Below, one piece after another: positions 1-7,989 of a DNA stretch of 64,000 nt (positions within the stretch are counted from its first letter, which is position 1; the number at the start of each line of letters is the position of its first letter). Position numbers and translations under genes: made by a program. The notes beneath the pieces are model-generated. The model was given only the letters and a program-made list of their open reading frames with translations. It searched no databases and had not been told where the DNA came from. Origin of the DNA: Hyphomonadaceae bacterium (GTDB lineage Bacteria; Pseudomonadota; Alphaproteobacteria; Caulobacterales; Aquidulcibacteraceae); assembly GCA_016791425.1 (NCBI GenBank), contig JAEUMQ010000017.1, positions 186,001-250,000 on the forward strand, given 5' to 3'.

Positions 1-1
1 C

Positions 2-2506
2 ATCAAGGACCTGCAGGACCTCACCTCCGTCGTCCCGGCGCTGCAATTCAACGTGTCGGAGAACGAGACTTCCGCGACGGCCCGCCTGCGCGGCGTGGGC
101 ACGCAGGGCTCCAACCCGGGCCTTGAATCCGCGGTCGGCATCTTCATCGACGGCGTCTATCGCGCGCGCAACGGCGTCGCGCTGACCGACCTCGGCGAGG
201 TCAAGCAGATCGAAGTCCTGCGCGGTCCCCAGGGCACGCTGTTCGGCCGCAACACTTCCGCCGGCCTCATCACGGTGCAGACCGCCGGCCCGGACCTGAA
301 CGACTTCTCCGCGACGGGCGAAGTCACCTACGGCGAATTCGGCGAGACGCGCGTATCCGGCTCGGTGAACGTGCCGATGGCCGAGGACGTCGCGGGTTTC
401 CGCCTGTTCGCCGCGCGCGCCACGCGCGACGGCTTCATGAACATGAACCCAGCCGGGCCCAATCCGCTGCTCGGCGCAGAGAGCGCCACCAATCGCGGCA
501 AGAGCGAAGACAATGATCGCGACGTCTGGACCTTCCGCGGCCAATTCCTCTGGGCGCTCACCGAAGATTTCGAAGTCCGCCTGATCGGCGACTTCTCGAA
601 GCGTGAGGAAACGTGCTGCGCCGCCCAGATCTACGATCCGGTGAAGCTCAACGGCCATCCCACCACCGTCCTGCTCGGGCCGCCGAACCCGCTCGGCGTC
701 GAAGGTCCCGCGCTTCTCTTCGGTCAGGGCCGCCAGCAGCTTGCGGCCAATCTGGGCGCCTATGGCGGGAACGTCTCGGCGTCCACCCCGCTCGGCGCGC
801 TCGGCGCCGGCCTGCAGGGCGACCGCACCGGGTTCGGCAACCGCACCTACGATCAGAACCTCGAAGACTGGGGCTTCTCCGGCGAGGTGACTTGGCATCT
901 TTCCGACGATGTCACGCTCACGTCGGTCTCGGCGTATCGCAATTGGCAATACGGCCGCGGCTCCGACAGCGATTATTCGCAGGCGGACCTGACCTACGTC
1001 CCCGCCGGTCCGGGCAACCAATACGAGTTCGGCATTTTCACGCAGGAATTCCGTCTCGCCGGAACCGCCGGGCCGCTCGATTGGCTCGTCGGCATGTTCT
1101 ATGCGGACGAAAAGATCGATTACAGCTTTGAGTTCCGCACCGGCGCGCAATACGGCGCTTACTGGGCCTCGCTCGACAGCGTGCTCGCGCAGGCGGCGAT
1201 CAGCTACACGCCGACGCCGGGCCTCGGCGTGCCCGCCTCCGGCGGCGGCGCGGCGGCCGGGCTCTACAACGCGCTCGCATTGGTGCCGGCCGGCTCAGGC
1301 CATGCCGATCACCACGTCCAGACCGGCAATTCGCTGGCCTTCTTCACGCACAACATCTGGTCGATCACCGACTCCACCGACCTCACGGTCGGCGTGCGGT
1401 ACACCACCGAAGAGAAGGACCTCGACTCGACCTTCCGCACCTCGTTCAGCGCCCAGAGCCTCTTCCTCGCAACGGTGCAGGGGCTGGCCGTCGGCAACGG
1501 GCTGCCGGCGAACGCGCTCGACGGGTTGGCGACCTGCAACACGGCTGTTGCTGCGCCCTCGACGTTGGCGAGCGCCTTTGCGCTCCTGCGCTCGGGCTAT
1601 TGCCTCCCCTGGCTCAGGAACAATCTCGATGCGCTCGGCTACAACCAGAGCCGCGAAGAGAAGGAATGGTCGGGCGTTGTCTCGCTGCGGCAGGAACTCG
1701 CCGACAACGTCTCGGCCTACGCTTCGGTCTCGCGCGGCTACAAGGGCGGCGGCTTCAACCTCGATCGCGACTTCGGCTTCGTCGTGTCGGGCGGGTCGCC
1801 GCGCTCGGCCTTCGATGCCGAATTCGTCGATGCCTACGAGGTCGGCCTGAAGACGAACTGGTTCGGCCGCTCGCTGATGCTGAACCTCGCGGTGTTCAAG
1901 AACGAGTACGAGAACTTCCAGCTCAACACCTTCAACGGCGTGCAGTTCGTCGTCACGACGGTGCCGGAAGCGACCTCCGAAGGCGTCGAAGTCGATGTGA
2001 TGTGGCGCCTGCCGATCGAGGGGCTCTCGTTCCAGGGCGGCGCCGCCTACACCGACGCGACCTACGGCCCGGACACGGGCTGGGTGAACGCCAACCGCAA
2101 CCCGATCACCGGCGAGCCGACGCTCGCGCGGCTGCCGGGCTCGCATTTGACCAACGCGCCGGAATGGACCGCCACGGGCGCGCTCACCTTCGAACGTCAG
2201 ATCTCGGAAAACCTGATGGGCCTCGCCTACGTGGACGCCCGCTGGGTCGACGACCAGAACACCGGCTCCGACCTGCGGCCCTCGAAGCTGCAGCCGGCCT
2301 ATACGCTGGTGAACGCGCGGCTTGGCGTCTCCACGCTGAACCAGCATCTCGCCTTCGAGGTGTGGGCGCGCAACGTCACGAACGAGGACTACGCGCAGAT
2401 CATGTTCGACGTGCCGCTGCAGGGTGGCGGCACGAACGGTCCCACCCAGGGCGCGTTCCTGGGCGATCCGCGCACCTTCGGCGCGACGCTGCGCTTCAGG
2501 TACTGA
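2..2506 (+). CDS. TonB-dependent receptor, 5' end cut off by window
   Basis: Outer-membrane active-transport receptor. The reading frame is open from base 2 with no start, so the signal peptide, TonB box and first part of the plug lie outside the window; 835 residues remain. The plug hallmark LRGPQGTLFGRNT is encoded near bases 215-255, followed by a long beta-barrel region rich in aromatic and glycine residues. The protein ends in the amphipathic strand TFGATLRFRY, with the terminal aromatic residue typical of outer-membrane barrels. The many-loop architecture is the FecA-like/sphingomonad type. The substrate cannot be told from sequence; no ferric siderophore or sugar genes lie next to it. 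Confidence 0.93.
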   Translation: MKDLQDLTSVVPALQFNVSENETSATARLRGVGTQGSNPGLESAVGIFIDGVYRARNGVALTDLGEVKQIEVLRGPQGTLFGRNTSAGLITVQTAGPDLNDFSATGEVTYGEFGETRVSGSVNVPMAEDVAGFRLFAARATRDGFMNMNPAGPNPLLGAESATNRGKSEDNDRDVWTFRGQFLWALTEDFEVRLIGDFSKREETCCAAQIYDPVKLNGHPTTVLLGPPNPLGVEGPALLFGQGRQQLAANLGAYGGNVSASTPLGALGAGLQGDRTGFGNRTYDQNLEDWGFSGEVTWHLSDDVTLTSVSAYRNWQYGRGSDSDYSQADLTYVPAGPGNQYEFGIFTQEFRLAGTAGPLDWLVGMFYADEKIDYSFEFRTGAQYGAYWASLDSVLAQAAISYTPTPGLGVPASGGGAAAGLYNALALVPAGSGHADHHVQTGNSLAFFTHNIWSITDSTDLTVGVRYTTEEKDLDSTFRTSFSAQSLFLATVQGLAVGNGLPANALDGLATCNTAVAAPSTLASAFALLRSGYCLPWLRNNLDALGYNQSREEKEWSGVVSLRQELADNVSAYASVSRGYKGGGFNLDRDFGFVVSGGSPRSAFDAEFVDAYEVGLKTNWFGRSLMLNLAVFKNEYENFQLNTFNGVQFVVTTVPEATSEGVEVDVMWRLPIEGLSFQGGAAYTDATYGPDTGWVNANRNPITGEPTLARLPGSHLTNAPEWTATGALTFERQISENLMGLAYVDARWVDDQNTGSDLRPSKLQPAYTLVNARLGVSTLNQHLAFEVWARNVTNEDYAQIMFDVPLQGGGTNGPTQGAFLGDPRTFGATLRFRY

Positions 2507-2525
2507 GCGAACGCAGAATAGGGCG

Positions 2526-2670
2526 CCTTGCTCCCCCGTTTACGGGGGAGCTGTCCGCGTAGCGGACTGAGGGGGCGCGGCAAGCGAGACTGATCGACGG
2601 TTAGCGCACTTGCGCCCCCTCCGTCGCGCGCAAGCGCGCGCCGCCTCCCCCGTGAACGGGGGAGGAAGGG
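2526..2670. repeat. Inverted pair of REP-like palindromes (BIME-like)
   Basis: Two copies of one unit face each other. Each holds a hairpin CTCCCCCGTTTACGGGGGAG (second copy CTCCCCCGTTCACGGGGGAG), a second smaller hairpin and an end GAGGGGGCG. Copy 1 is about 2526-2585 and copy 2, inverted, about 2609-2670. They lie between the 3' ends of two convergent genes and could act as a bidirectional terminator. They resemble, but are not identical to, the palindromes in the glyQ-glyS region. Confidence 0.75.
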
Positions 2671-2689
2671 CTTCTCCCGCCTCGTCTTG

Positions 2690-3517
2690 CTAAGGCGTCG
2701 GGGCCGGCGGCGTGTCCTGCGCGATCTCGATGCGCGGCTGCGTGAAGCGCGTCAGCGTGAGCCCGGCGCGACCGACCGCGAGCGGCGAGAGCGCCCGCAC
2801 CGGCGGGGCGATGGTGGCGCCGGGCGGCAGCGCGAACCAGATCTCGCCCTCGGGGATGCGGTTGCGCCGCCCCCCGTCGCGCGGCTCGAAACCCGCGACC
2901 GGCACATAGCGCAGTCGGCAGCGGAGCGCCTCGCCGTCATAGCCGGCTTCCTCGAAGCGCCGCATCTCGCCGCCGCGCAGCTCGAGCCGATAGAGAAAGC
3001 GCCCGTCGAAGGTGAGGTAGTCGTTCGCGCAGGTGCGCGTGCGCGCGACGGCGGCGGACATCGCCATGAGCGAGGAGAGCGGATCGCGCGCCTGGCGCTT
3101 CTGGTCGTCGCTCGCCGGCGGCTCGCCCCACACGGGATAGTTCGGCGCGATGTCGGCCGCGACGCCATCTGGCGTGTTGCGCATCTGGATGGTGCGATGC
3201 TTGCGGCTGTAATGATGATCGAGCGCGTAGCTGAACCAGTTGACACCCGCAGCGGCATCCAACCCGCCGTTCGCTTCGGCAACGAGGTTCGTGCGCTCGA
3301 AGAGATCGAGCAGCCCGCTCGATTCCAGCTGCGCGCTCACCCGGTAGCTGCTGGTGTCCGCATCGATGTCGAGCTTGACGTCGCCCAGCGGCAGGATGCC
3401 GAACACCGCGCCGCGGAACTCGAGGGAATATCGTTCCGCATGCGCCGCGGGCGCTGCGATTATTGCGAGCCCGAAAATGGCGAGCCCGGAAGCAGCAAAC
3501 GACCCGAGTCGGCGCAT
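2690..3517 (-). CDS. DUF3108 family exported protein
   Basis: Predicted periplasmic protein of 275 residues. The start at 3517 puts a clean signal peptide first (MRRLGSFAASGLAIFGLAI, cut near AAHA); an upstream in-frame start at 3589 would add 24 Arg-rich residues and looks wrong. After the signal come RYSLEFRGAVFGILPLGDV and conserved blocks matching DUF3108, a family of predicted beta-rich periplasmic proteins of unknown function. It converges on the TonB receptor and follows the M23-like gene on the same strand with a gap of about 90 bp. Confidence 0.8.
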   Translation of the reverse strand: MRRLGSFAASGLAIFGLAIIAAPAAHAERYSLEFRGAVFGILPLGDVKLDIDADTSSYRVSAQLESSGLLDLFERTNLVAEANGGLDAAAGVNWFSYALDHHYSRKHRTIQMRNTPDGVAADIAPNYPVWGEPPASDDQKRQARDPLSSLMAMSAAVARTRTCANDYLTFDGRFLYRLELRGGEMRRFEEAGYDGEALRCRLRYVPVAGFEPRDGGRRNRIPEGEIWFALPPGATIAPPVRALSPLAVGRAGLTLTRFTQPRIEIAQDTPPAPTP

Positions 3518-3607
3518 CCGCAACTTATACGCCCGCGGCGGCGCATTCCGAAGCCGTCCGCTGCGCAAGACTTCTTGAAATCTCCGCAACGCCTGTGGGC
3601 TGGGACG

Positions 3608-4264
3608 CTAACGCGGCGCCACGGTCATTCCGTCGCGGGCGAGGTCGAGCAGCATCTGGGTGGGGTTGAGGACGCTGCCGGGCGTCGGCGCGCCTTGCGG
3701 CCAGGGCGTGTTGCGCCGGACGCCGCGGACATAGGTCTCGATGTGCAATTGCGCCGTGTCGCTTACCCGACCGAGCCGCTGTCCGCCCGTGACGGGATCT
3801 CCCGGCTGGACGAACGCCGCCGCGCGGATCTCGCCATAGAGCACTGTGCAGGCGCCGTGCGCGACCAGGAGCGCGTAGGTCGTCTCGCCGGTGCGCGCGG
3901 TGAGGAAGGGATAGAACGCCGCGACAACGCCGTCCGCGATCGCGACGACGCGATCCCCGGCATTGGCCGCAAGATCGACCCCGACATGGCGGCGCGTCGG
4001 ATTGTCGGCGCGCGCGGCGGGACGCGGCGCGTTGAAGCGCCGGAGCGCCGCGCCTTGCGCGGTCCCGTCGGCGAACAGCGCCGGCACGACGTGCGCATCG
4101 GGCGCCTCGGTGAGTACGGGCCAGATGGCGCCATGCGGAAAACTGGGCGCCATCGGCGCCGGATCGTGCGGCGGCGCGGGCGCGGCGACGCCTGAGGCGC
4201 GCGCGTCGCAGGGAATGGCCAGGCCTGCAAGCGCGACCCGGCGCGTGATGTCTGATCCGCCCAT
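3608..4264 (-). CDS. M23 (LytM-like) family protein, altered catalytic motif
   Basis: LytM/M23 metallopeptidase-fold protein of 218 residues, probably exported and acting on or near peptidoglycan. Visible motifs: HVGVD at residues 93-97 (zinc ligands His93 and Asp97), VAHG with His136, and QLHIE at 172-176 with His174 as third zinc ligand. In active M23 enzymes the last motif is normally HxH; here the first histidine is Gln172. The zinc site therefore looks intact but one catalytic histidine is missing, so the protein may be weakly active or regulatory. The start at 4264 is a Met before a hydrophobic stretch (RRVALAGLAIPC). It is divergent from moxR. Confidence 0.78.
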   Translation of the reverse strand: MGGSDITRRVALAGLAIPCDARASGVAAPAPPHDPAPMAPSFPHGAIWPVLTEAPDAHVVPALFADGTAQGAALRRFNAPRPAARADNPTRRHVGVDLAANAGDRVVAIADGVVAAFYPFLTARTGETTYALLVAHGACTVLYGEIRAAAFVQPGDPVTGGQRLGRVSDTAQLHIETYVRGVRRNTPWPQGAPTPGSVLNPTQMLLDLARDGMTVAPR

Positions 4265-4369
4265 GCCGCGACCATGCCTCCCGAACGCGGCGGTTCTTGG
4301 TCTTGCGGGCCCGAACGCCTCCTTTAGGGTGCGCGCAGAGGCCCCGGACCGGGCCGCGCGGGAGCATGC

Positions 4370-5218
4370 ATGCGGTTTGAAGGCGCCAAGGACTATGTCG
4401 CTACGGAAGACCTGCGCGTCGCGGTGAACGCCGCGATCACGCTGGAGCGCCCGCTGCTGGTGAAGGGCGAGCCGGGCACGGGCAAGACCGTGCTGGCGAT
4501 CGAAGTGGCCAAGGCGCTCGGCGCGCCGCTCATCGAGTGGCACGTGAAGTCCACCACCAAGGCCGTGCAGGGGCTCTACGAATACGACGCCGTCATGCGC
4601 CTGCGCGACAGCCAGCTCGGCGACCAGCGTTCGAGCGATATCGAGAATTATATCCGCCGCGGCAAGCTCTGGGAGGCTTTCGAGAGCGACCAGCGTCCCG
4701 TGCTTCTGATCGACGAGATCGACAAGGCCGACATCGAATTTCCCAACGACCTCCTGCAGGAGCTCGATCGGATGGAATTCTACGTCTACGAGCTCGACCG
4801 CACCGTGAAGGCGGTGCGCCGCCCGATCGTGATGATCACCTCGAACAACGAGAAGGAATTGCCCGACGCATTCCTGCGCCGCTGCTTCTTCCACTACATC
4901 CGCTTCCCCGACGAAGAGACGATGAGCCGGATCATCGAGGTGCACTTCCCGAAGATCAAGCAGCGGCTGGTGAGCGAGGCGCTGAAGATCTTCTACGACA
5001 TGCGCAAGGTGCCGGGCCTGAAGAAGAAGCCGTCCACCAGCGAGCTCCTCGATTGGCTCAAGCTGTTGATGAGCGACGACATCGATCCCGAAACGCTGCG
5101 CCAGCGCGATCCGACGAAAGTCATCCCGCCCCTCTACGGCGCGCTCCTGAAGAACGAGCAGGACGTGCAGCTGTTTGAGCGGCTGGCGTTCCTGGCGCGC
5201 CGCGAACAGCGCACCTGA
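4370..5218 (+). CDS. MoxR-family AAA+ ATPase
   Basis: AAA+ ATPase of 282 residues in the MoxR class, which usually acts as a chaperone that inserts metals or activates partner complexes. The Walker A motif GEPGTGKT is at residues 33-40, and Walker B VLLIDEIDKAD is near residue 111. The sensor region reads VMITSNNEKELPDAFLRR. MoxR genes are generally followed by a VWA-domain (CoxE-like) partner gene. Here the next gene is on the opposite strand and is unrelated, so the partner is missing or elsewhere. A strong hairpin follows the stop. Confidence 0.92.
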   Translation: MRFEGAKDYVATEDLRVAVNAAITLERPLLVKGEPGTGKTVLAIEVAKALGAPLIEWHVKSTTKAVQGLYEYDAVMRLRDSQLGDQRSSDIENYIRRGKLWEAFESDQRPVLLIDEIDKADIEFPNDLLQELDRMEFYVYELDRTVKAVRRPIVMITSNNEKELPDAFLRRCFFHYIRFPDEETMSRIIEVHFPKIKQRLVSEALKIFYDMRKVPGLKKKPSTSELLDWLKLLMSDDIDPETLRQRDPTKVIPPLYGALLKNEQDVQLFERLAFLARREQRT

Positions 5219-5249
5219 AGCCGGACAATTGTGCAATTCGGGATGGTTC

Positions 5250-5277
5250 GGCCGGGCGAAGTCGCCTTCGCCCGGCC
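5250..5277 (+). terminator. Hairpin terminator after moxR-like gene
   Basis: A perfect 12-bp stem with a 4-nt loop: GGCCGGGCGAAG, TCGC, CTTCGCCCGGCC. It lies 32 bp after the MoxR stop in the convergent gap. There is no clear T-run after it. Confidence 0.7.
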
Positions 5278-5355
5278 TGCCCACGCGGCGACGGCCGAAA
5301 CCGCCGCCGCGCTGTGCGACCGCCCTAAATATCCGTGGCCGCACCCCCAAGATTG

Positions 5356-5382
5356 CCGGCTCAACCGGTTCGGTTGAGCCGG
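5356..5382 (-). terminator. Hairpin overlapping 3' end of orphan gene
   Basis: A perfect 12-bp stem with a 3-nt loop: CCGGCTCAACCG, GTT, CGGTTGAGCCGG. The stop codon of the minus-strand gene (5361-5363) is inside the stem, so the hairpin forms part of the last codons. With the hairpin at 5250 it makes a back-to-back pair in the convergent gap. Confidence 0.6.
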
Positions 5383-6257
5383 GCGTTCACTTCGCGCTGC
5401 ACCGCCGCAGCCTGCTCCAGAACGTAGCGTCGCAATTCCGACGGACGCGTCGCGCGCCGGAAATAGAAGCCCTTCGCGCGCATGAGCGCGGCGAGCTCGG
5501 GCGCGTTCGGATCCACGGCGCGGTTGCCGGGCCCGAGGCATTCGAGCACGGACTTCTCCGTGGTCGACGCCATAAGCTCGATGAGCGGCTCACCGTCCTG
5601 CGTCTCGAGGATCCAGAACTCCGCGTCGCCGTCCATCAGCATCTGTCCGTAGTGCCGGTTCTGCGGTCGATCGAACGCCGTGCAATTGCGCATTTTCTTG
5701 CCGACCTCGCCGAGCTCGGCGACGGAGCAGAGCCGCCGCCATCGTTTTCCCCCGACGACATCGAGCGTTTCCGCTTCGCAAAACCCGAGCGTCTTGATCG
5801 CCGCTTCGGCGCGCCGGCGCGCGACGCGCGCGCGCATGCGCGACTGCGCTTTTGCCTTCGCCTCGAGGTCTCCGAAAGTCATGTGGTCGAGATTCTGGAA
5901 CAGGCGGTGTGCGGCGGCCATGAGCGCGAGATCGGTTTCGTTCTGGGCGCGCGTGTCGCAATAGGCGACGTACAGGCTCTTCATCGTCCGCTTGATGCGC
6001 GCCACCGCGAGCGGGCAGGGCGCGAACCAGTGCAATTGCACGCCGCGAAGCACCGCCGCCTTGGCCCAATCCGGCGCGACCTCGGAGATGTCGTCGGCGC
6101 TGGCGGGCGATGCGTTGCGCTCGTCCCGGCGCAGTTCGCAGACCACCAGCCGCATGATCCGTTCCAGCGTAGCCTTTGGCGCCACGCCGCCGAGGTGTTG
6201 CGCCACGAGCCGCGCAGCCAGCGACTTGATCGGCTCCTCGTAGAGAAAATTCGGCAT
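5361..6257 (-). CDS. Hypothetical protein, faintly PcfJ-like
   Basis: A 298-residue soluble protein that I do not recognise with certainty. The start at 6257 (MPNFLYEEPIKSLAARLVA) is preceded by a good ribosome site, GGAGAAG. The N-terminal half is helical. The C-terminal half has ELGEVGKKMRNCTAF, then a strand pattern WILETQDGEPLIELMAS and CLGPGNRAVDPN. That order, a conserved Cys block followed by a short beta sheet and a GxxN block, recalls the PcfJ-like family found on plasmids and chromosomes, but the match is from memory and weak. No signal peptide or membrane segment is seen. It is a single-gene unit. Confidence 0.6.
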   Translation of the reverse strand: MPNFLYEEPIKSLAARLVAQHLGGVAPKATLERIMRLVVCELRRDERNASPASADDISEVAPDWAKAAVLRGVQLHWFAPCPLAVARIKRTMKSLYVAYCDTRAQNETDLALMAAAHRLFQNLDHMTFGDLEAKAKAQSRMRARVARRRAEAAIKTLGFCEAETLDVVGGKRWRRLCSVAELGEVGKKMRNCTAFDRPQNRHYGQMLMDGDAEFWILETQDGEPLIELMASTTEKSVLECLGPGNRAVDPNAPELAALMRAKGFYFRRATRPSELRRYVLEQAAAVQREVNARLNRTG

Positions 6258-6827
6258 CCCGACTTCTCCGCGCGCGAACGACGTATTTCGCGCTTCTGAA
6301 CAGGGAATTTGTTCACACTCTTCGCGCGGCGCCAAGCCGGACTGCGCAGGGATTGCGCCGAACGAGGGCGTCCCCCCGTTCGGCGGCCCAGCTGACACGC
6401 CCCGGAAGCGTGTCGCCCGCTGCTGCCTAGCCAGCCAGGCGCGCGTGCGCGGGGCGAAGCCAACGCAGCTTCACCGTCGCGTTTTCGGAGCGGCGCGCGA
6501 GCGCCGCGGCATGCAGATTCGGTGCATGCAATTTCAAAAAATCATAGGCACGGATGGTCATGCGTCCCCGTTCCCCGCGACAGCGTTGATTGCAAAGTCC
6601 GAGAGGCGCGCGAAAGCCGGCGGCCGACGCCGCTTCCCGGACTTGACTACAATGTGCGTTGGTCGAGAACGTCGAAGCTACACACACATGGGCGCGGCGA
6701 CGCTTTCGAGAGGAGACATAGCAGTCCCGCGGCGCGCTGCAAACAAAACTTCATGCTGCGCGCAGATCGCAGGCGCCCTGAGTATCAAATCCGCAACAGA
6801 CAACGACACATGGCGGCGCGGCGCGCT
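6258..6827. other. 570-bp gap with no convincing gene
   Basis: No reading frame here looks like a protein I know. A hairpin GACACGC/GCGTGTC with a 7-nt loop sits at 6394-6414. A 44-codon minus-strand frame (6427-6561, beginning MTIRAYDFLKLHAPNL) has a weak purine-rich upstream site but is not convincing. Bases around 6640-6790 are less GC-rich than the surroundings. The gap separates the orphan gene at 5361-6257 from flaF. Confidence 0.5.
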
Positions 6828-7208
6828 TCATCCCTGCGTTCGCGCGGACGGGGCGCCGCCCAGCCCGGCGAGACCTTCCATCACCGCGCGATTGACTTCC
6901 ACCAGTTCGCCGATGTCGGCGCCTTCGCGCAGCACCTCGCTCGAATAGCGCCCCACCCAGAGCGCGAGCGAGATGATGTTCGCGCGCAGGCGAGGATCGA
7001 GCTGGTTTCCCTCCACCGCGCAATCGACGGAGAGTGCGCTCCACAGCCGGCGATTGAAATCGAGCGCCTCGGCGAGTCCGCCGAGATTGGCGCGCCCTTC
7101 TTCCTGCGCGCGCAGAAGCCCCGCGGTCGCCTTGCCCAGCGCGCGGTATTCCGTCTGTCGCGGATGTTCAGCCTGCGCGGCCGCGTGCTGGTAAGCTTTG
7201 ATCGACAT
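6828..7208 (-). CDS. flaF: Flagellar biosynthesis regulator FlaF
   Basis: FlaF is an alphaproteobacterial protein needed for flagellin production or secretion; in Caulobacter it works with and against FlbT. This copy has 126 residues, with the family opening MSIKAYQHAAAQAEHPRQTE and the core ALDFNRRLWSALSVDC and LRANIISLALWVGRYS. The C-terminal tail after residue 110 is variable. It is downstream of flbT and overlaps its end by about 41 bp, so the two are a translationally linked unit. Cytoplasmic; no signal peptide. Confidence 0.92.
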   Translation of the reverse strand: MSIKAYQHAAAQAEHPRQTEYRALGKATAGLLRAQEEGRANLGGLAEALDFNRRLWSALSVDCAVEGNQLDPRLRANIISLALWVGRYSSEVLREGADIGELVEVNRAVMEGLAGLGGAPSARTQG

Positions 7209-7602
7209 GCGCGGCGGTTCCCAGGCGTTCGCTCTCGTATTGCATCAGCTTCCGGCAGCGCATCAGCGCGCGGTAATACTCCGCCGCCATCACTTCGCGC
7301 GAAATGGCCACGCACTCGGCCAGCACGGCCGGATCGCGCACGACGCCCATGAATTCCGCGAGACGAGCTGCGAACTCGCCGTACGAGCTGTCGAGATCGG
7401 CTTCCCCGAGATACATGAGCATGATCGGGAAATAGATCCGGCGCGCCGGCGAGGAGGCCTCCTCCGGCAGCATGATGTCCTTCTCGCGCAGCACGGAAGC
7501 CTTGTTCTGCAGCACGAGCGCAGCGCGCCGGTCCCCGTTCTGGACGACCGCGCCGTTGACCACGAATCTCTCGCCCGGCCTCAGCGATAGTTTGAGCGGC
7601 AT
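7168..7602 (-). CDS. flbT: Flagellin post-transcriptional regulator FlbT
   Basis: FlbT binds the 5' leader of flagellin mRNA and, in Caulobacter, destabilises it until the hook-basal body is complete. The protein has 144 residues and begins MPLKLSLRPGERFVVNGAVV, the family signature, followed by NGDRRAALVLQNKASVLREKDIM. The start at 7602 is chosen because the family begins at this MPLKLSL block; an upstream in-frame start would add 42 unrelated residues. The gene is divergent from flagellin across a 387-bp spacer whose flagellin leader is its likely target. Confidence 0.94.
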   Translation of the reverse strand: MPLKLSLRPGERFVVNGAVVQNGDRRAALVLQNKASVLREKDIMLPEEASSPARRIYFPIMLMYLGEADLDSSYGEFAARLAEFMGVVRDPAVLAECVAISREVMAAEYYRALMRCRKLMQYESERLGTAAHVDQSLPARGRAG

Positions 7603-7989
7603 TCGCCCCTCCCAGCCCTCGCACTGGTAGGCCTCAGGTGTTGCCAGGGCGTTAACACTTCCGGGCGATCCGATCCCCGGCGCGCGGCGTGCGGGGCAGG
7701 GGGCGCTTGGAGTCAATTTGGAAACCACAGCGCATTCAAATTGTACGAATTGCAGGCCCCTCCACTCGGCAATTCCGACCCGGCGCCCGGCATGATTTGC
7801 CGGGCAGATATGGCCGATGCGCGCGTGATCGAGCTGGCGCTTAACGTCTGGCCCGGCATTTCCCGCCCCGCGGGCGCCGGCCGTTAACGATTAGCGTGAG
7901 GCGCCCCGATTGCAGGTGAATCCGCCGGGCGAAAATCGCCTGCAGCGCGAACCGCGTCTGCAACATTGTCCAGAAGGGACCCAAGTAAG
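7603..7989. promoter_or_regulatory. Divergent flbT/flagellin control region
   Basis: A 387-bp non-coding region. It holds a perfect palindrome CCCGGCA-TGATT-TGCCGGG at 7786-7804 and several TTAAC half-sites (near 7650, 7841 and 7885). A weak sigma-54-like block lies at 7849-7864, but its -12 element lacks the conserved G. The part near 7990 probably includes the flagellin mRNA leader, the expected target of FlbT. No ribosome site matching the consensus is obvious directly before the flagellin ATG; the nearest purine run is AGAAGGGA at about 7972. Confidence 0.5.

Noticed and set aside
2687-4195. A 502-codon plus-strand frame
   Set aside because: Antisense of DUF3108 and the M23-like gene, both of which have clear domain motifs.
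6427-6561. A 44-codon minus-strand frame starting MTIRAYDF
   Set aside because: Too short, with weak coding features and no recognisable family.
7849-7864. Sigma-54-like promoter TGGCCCGGCATTTCCC before flagellin
   Set aside because: The spacing fits but the nearly invariant -12 G is a C, so I do not list it as a promoter.
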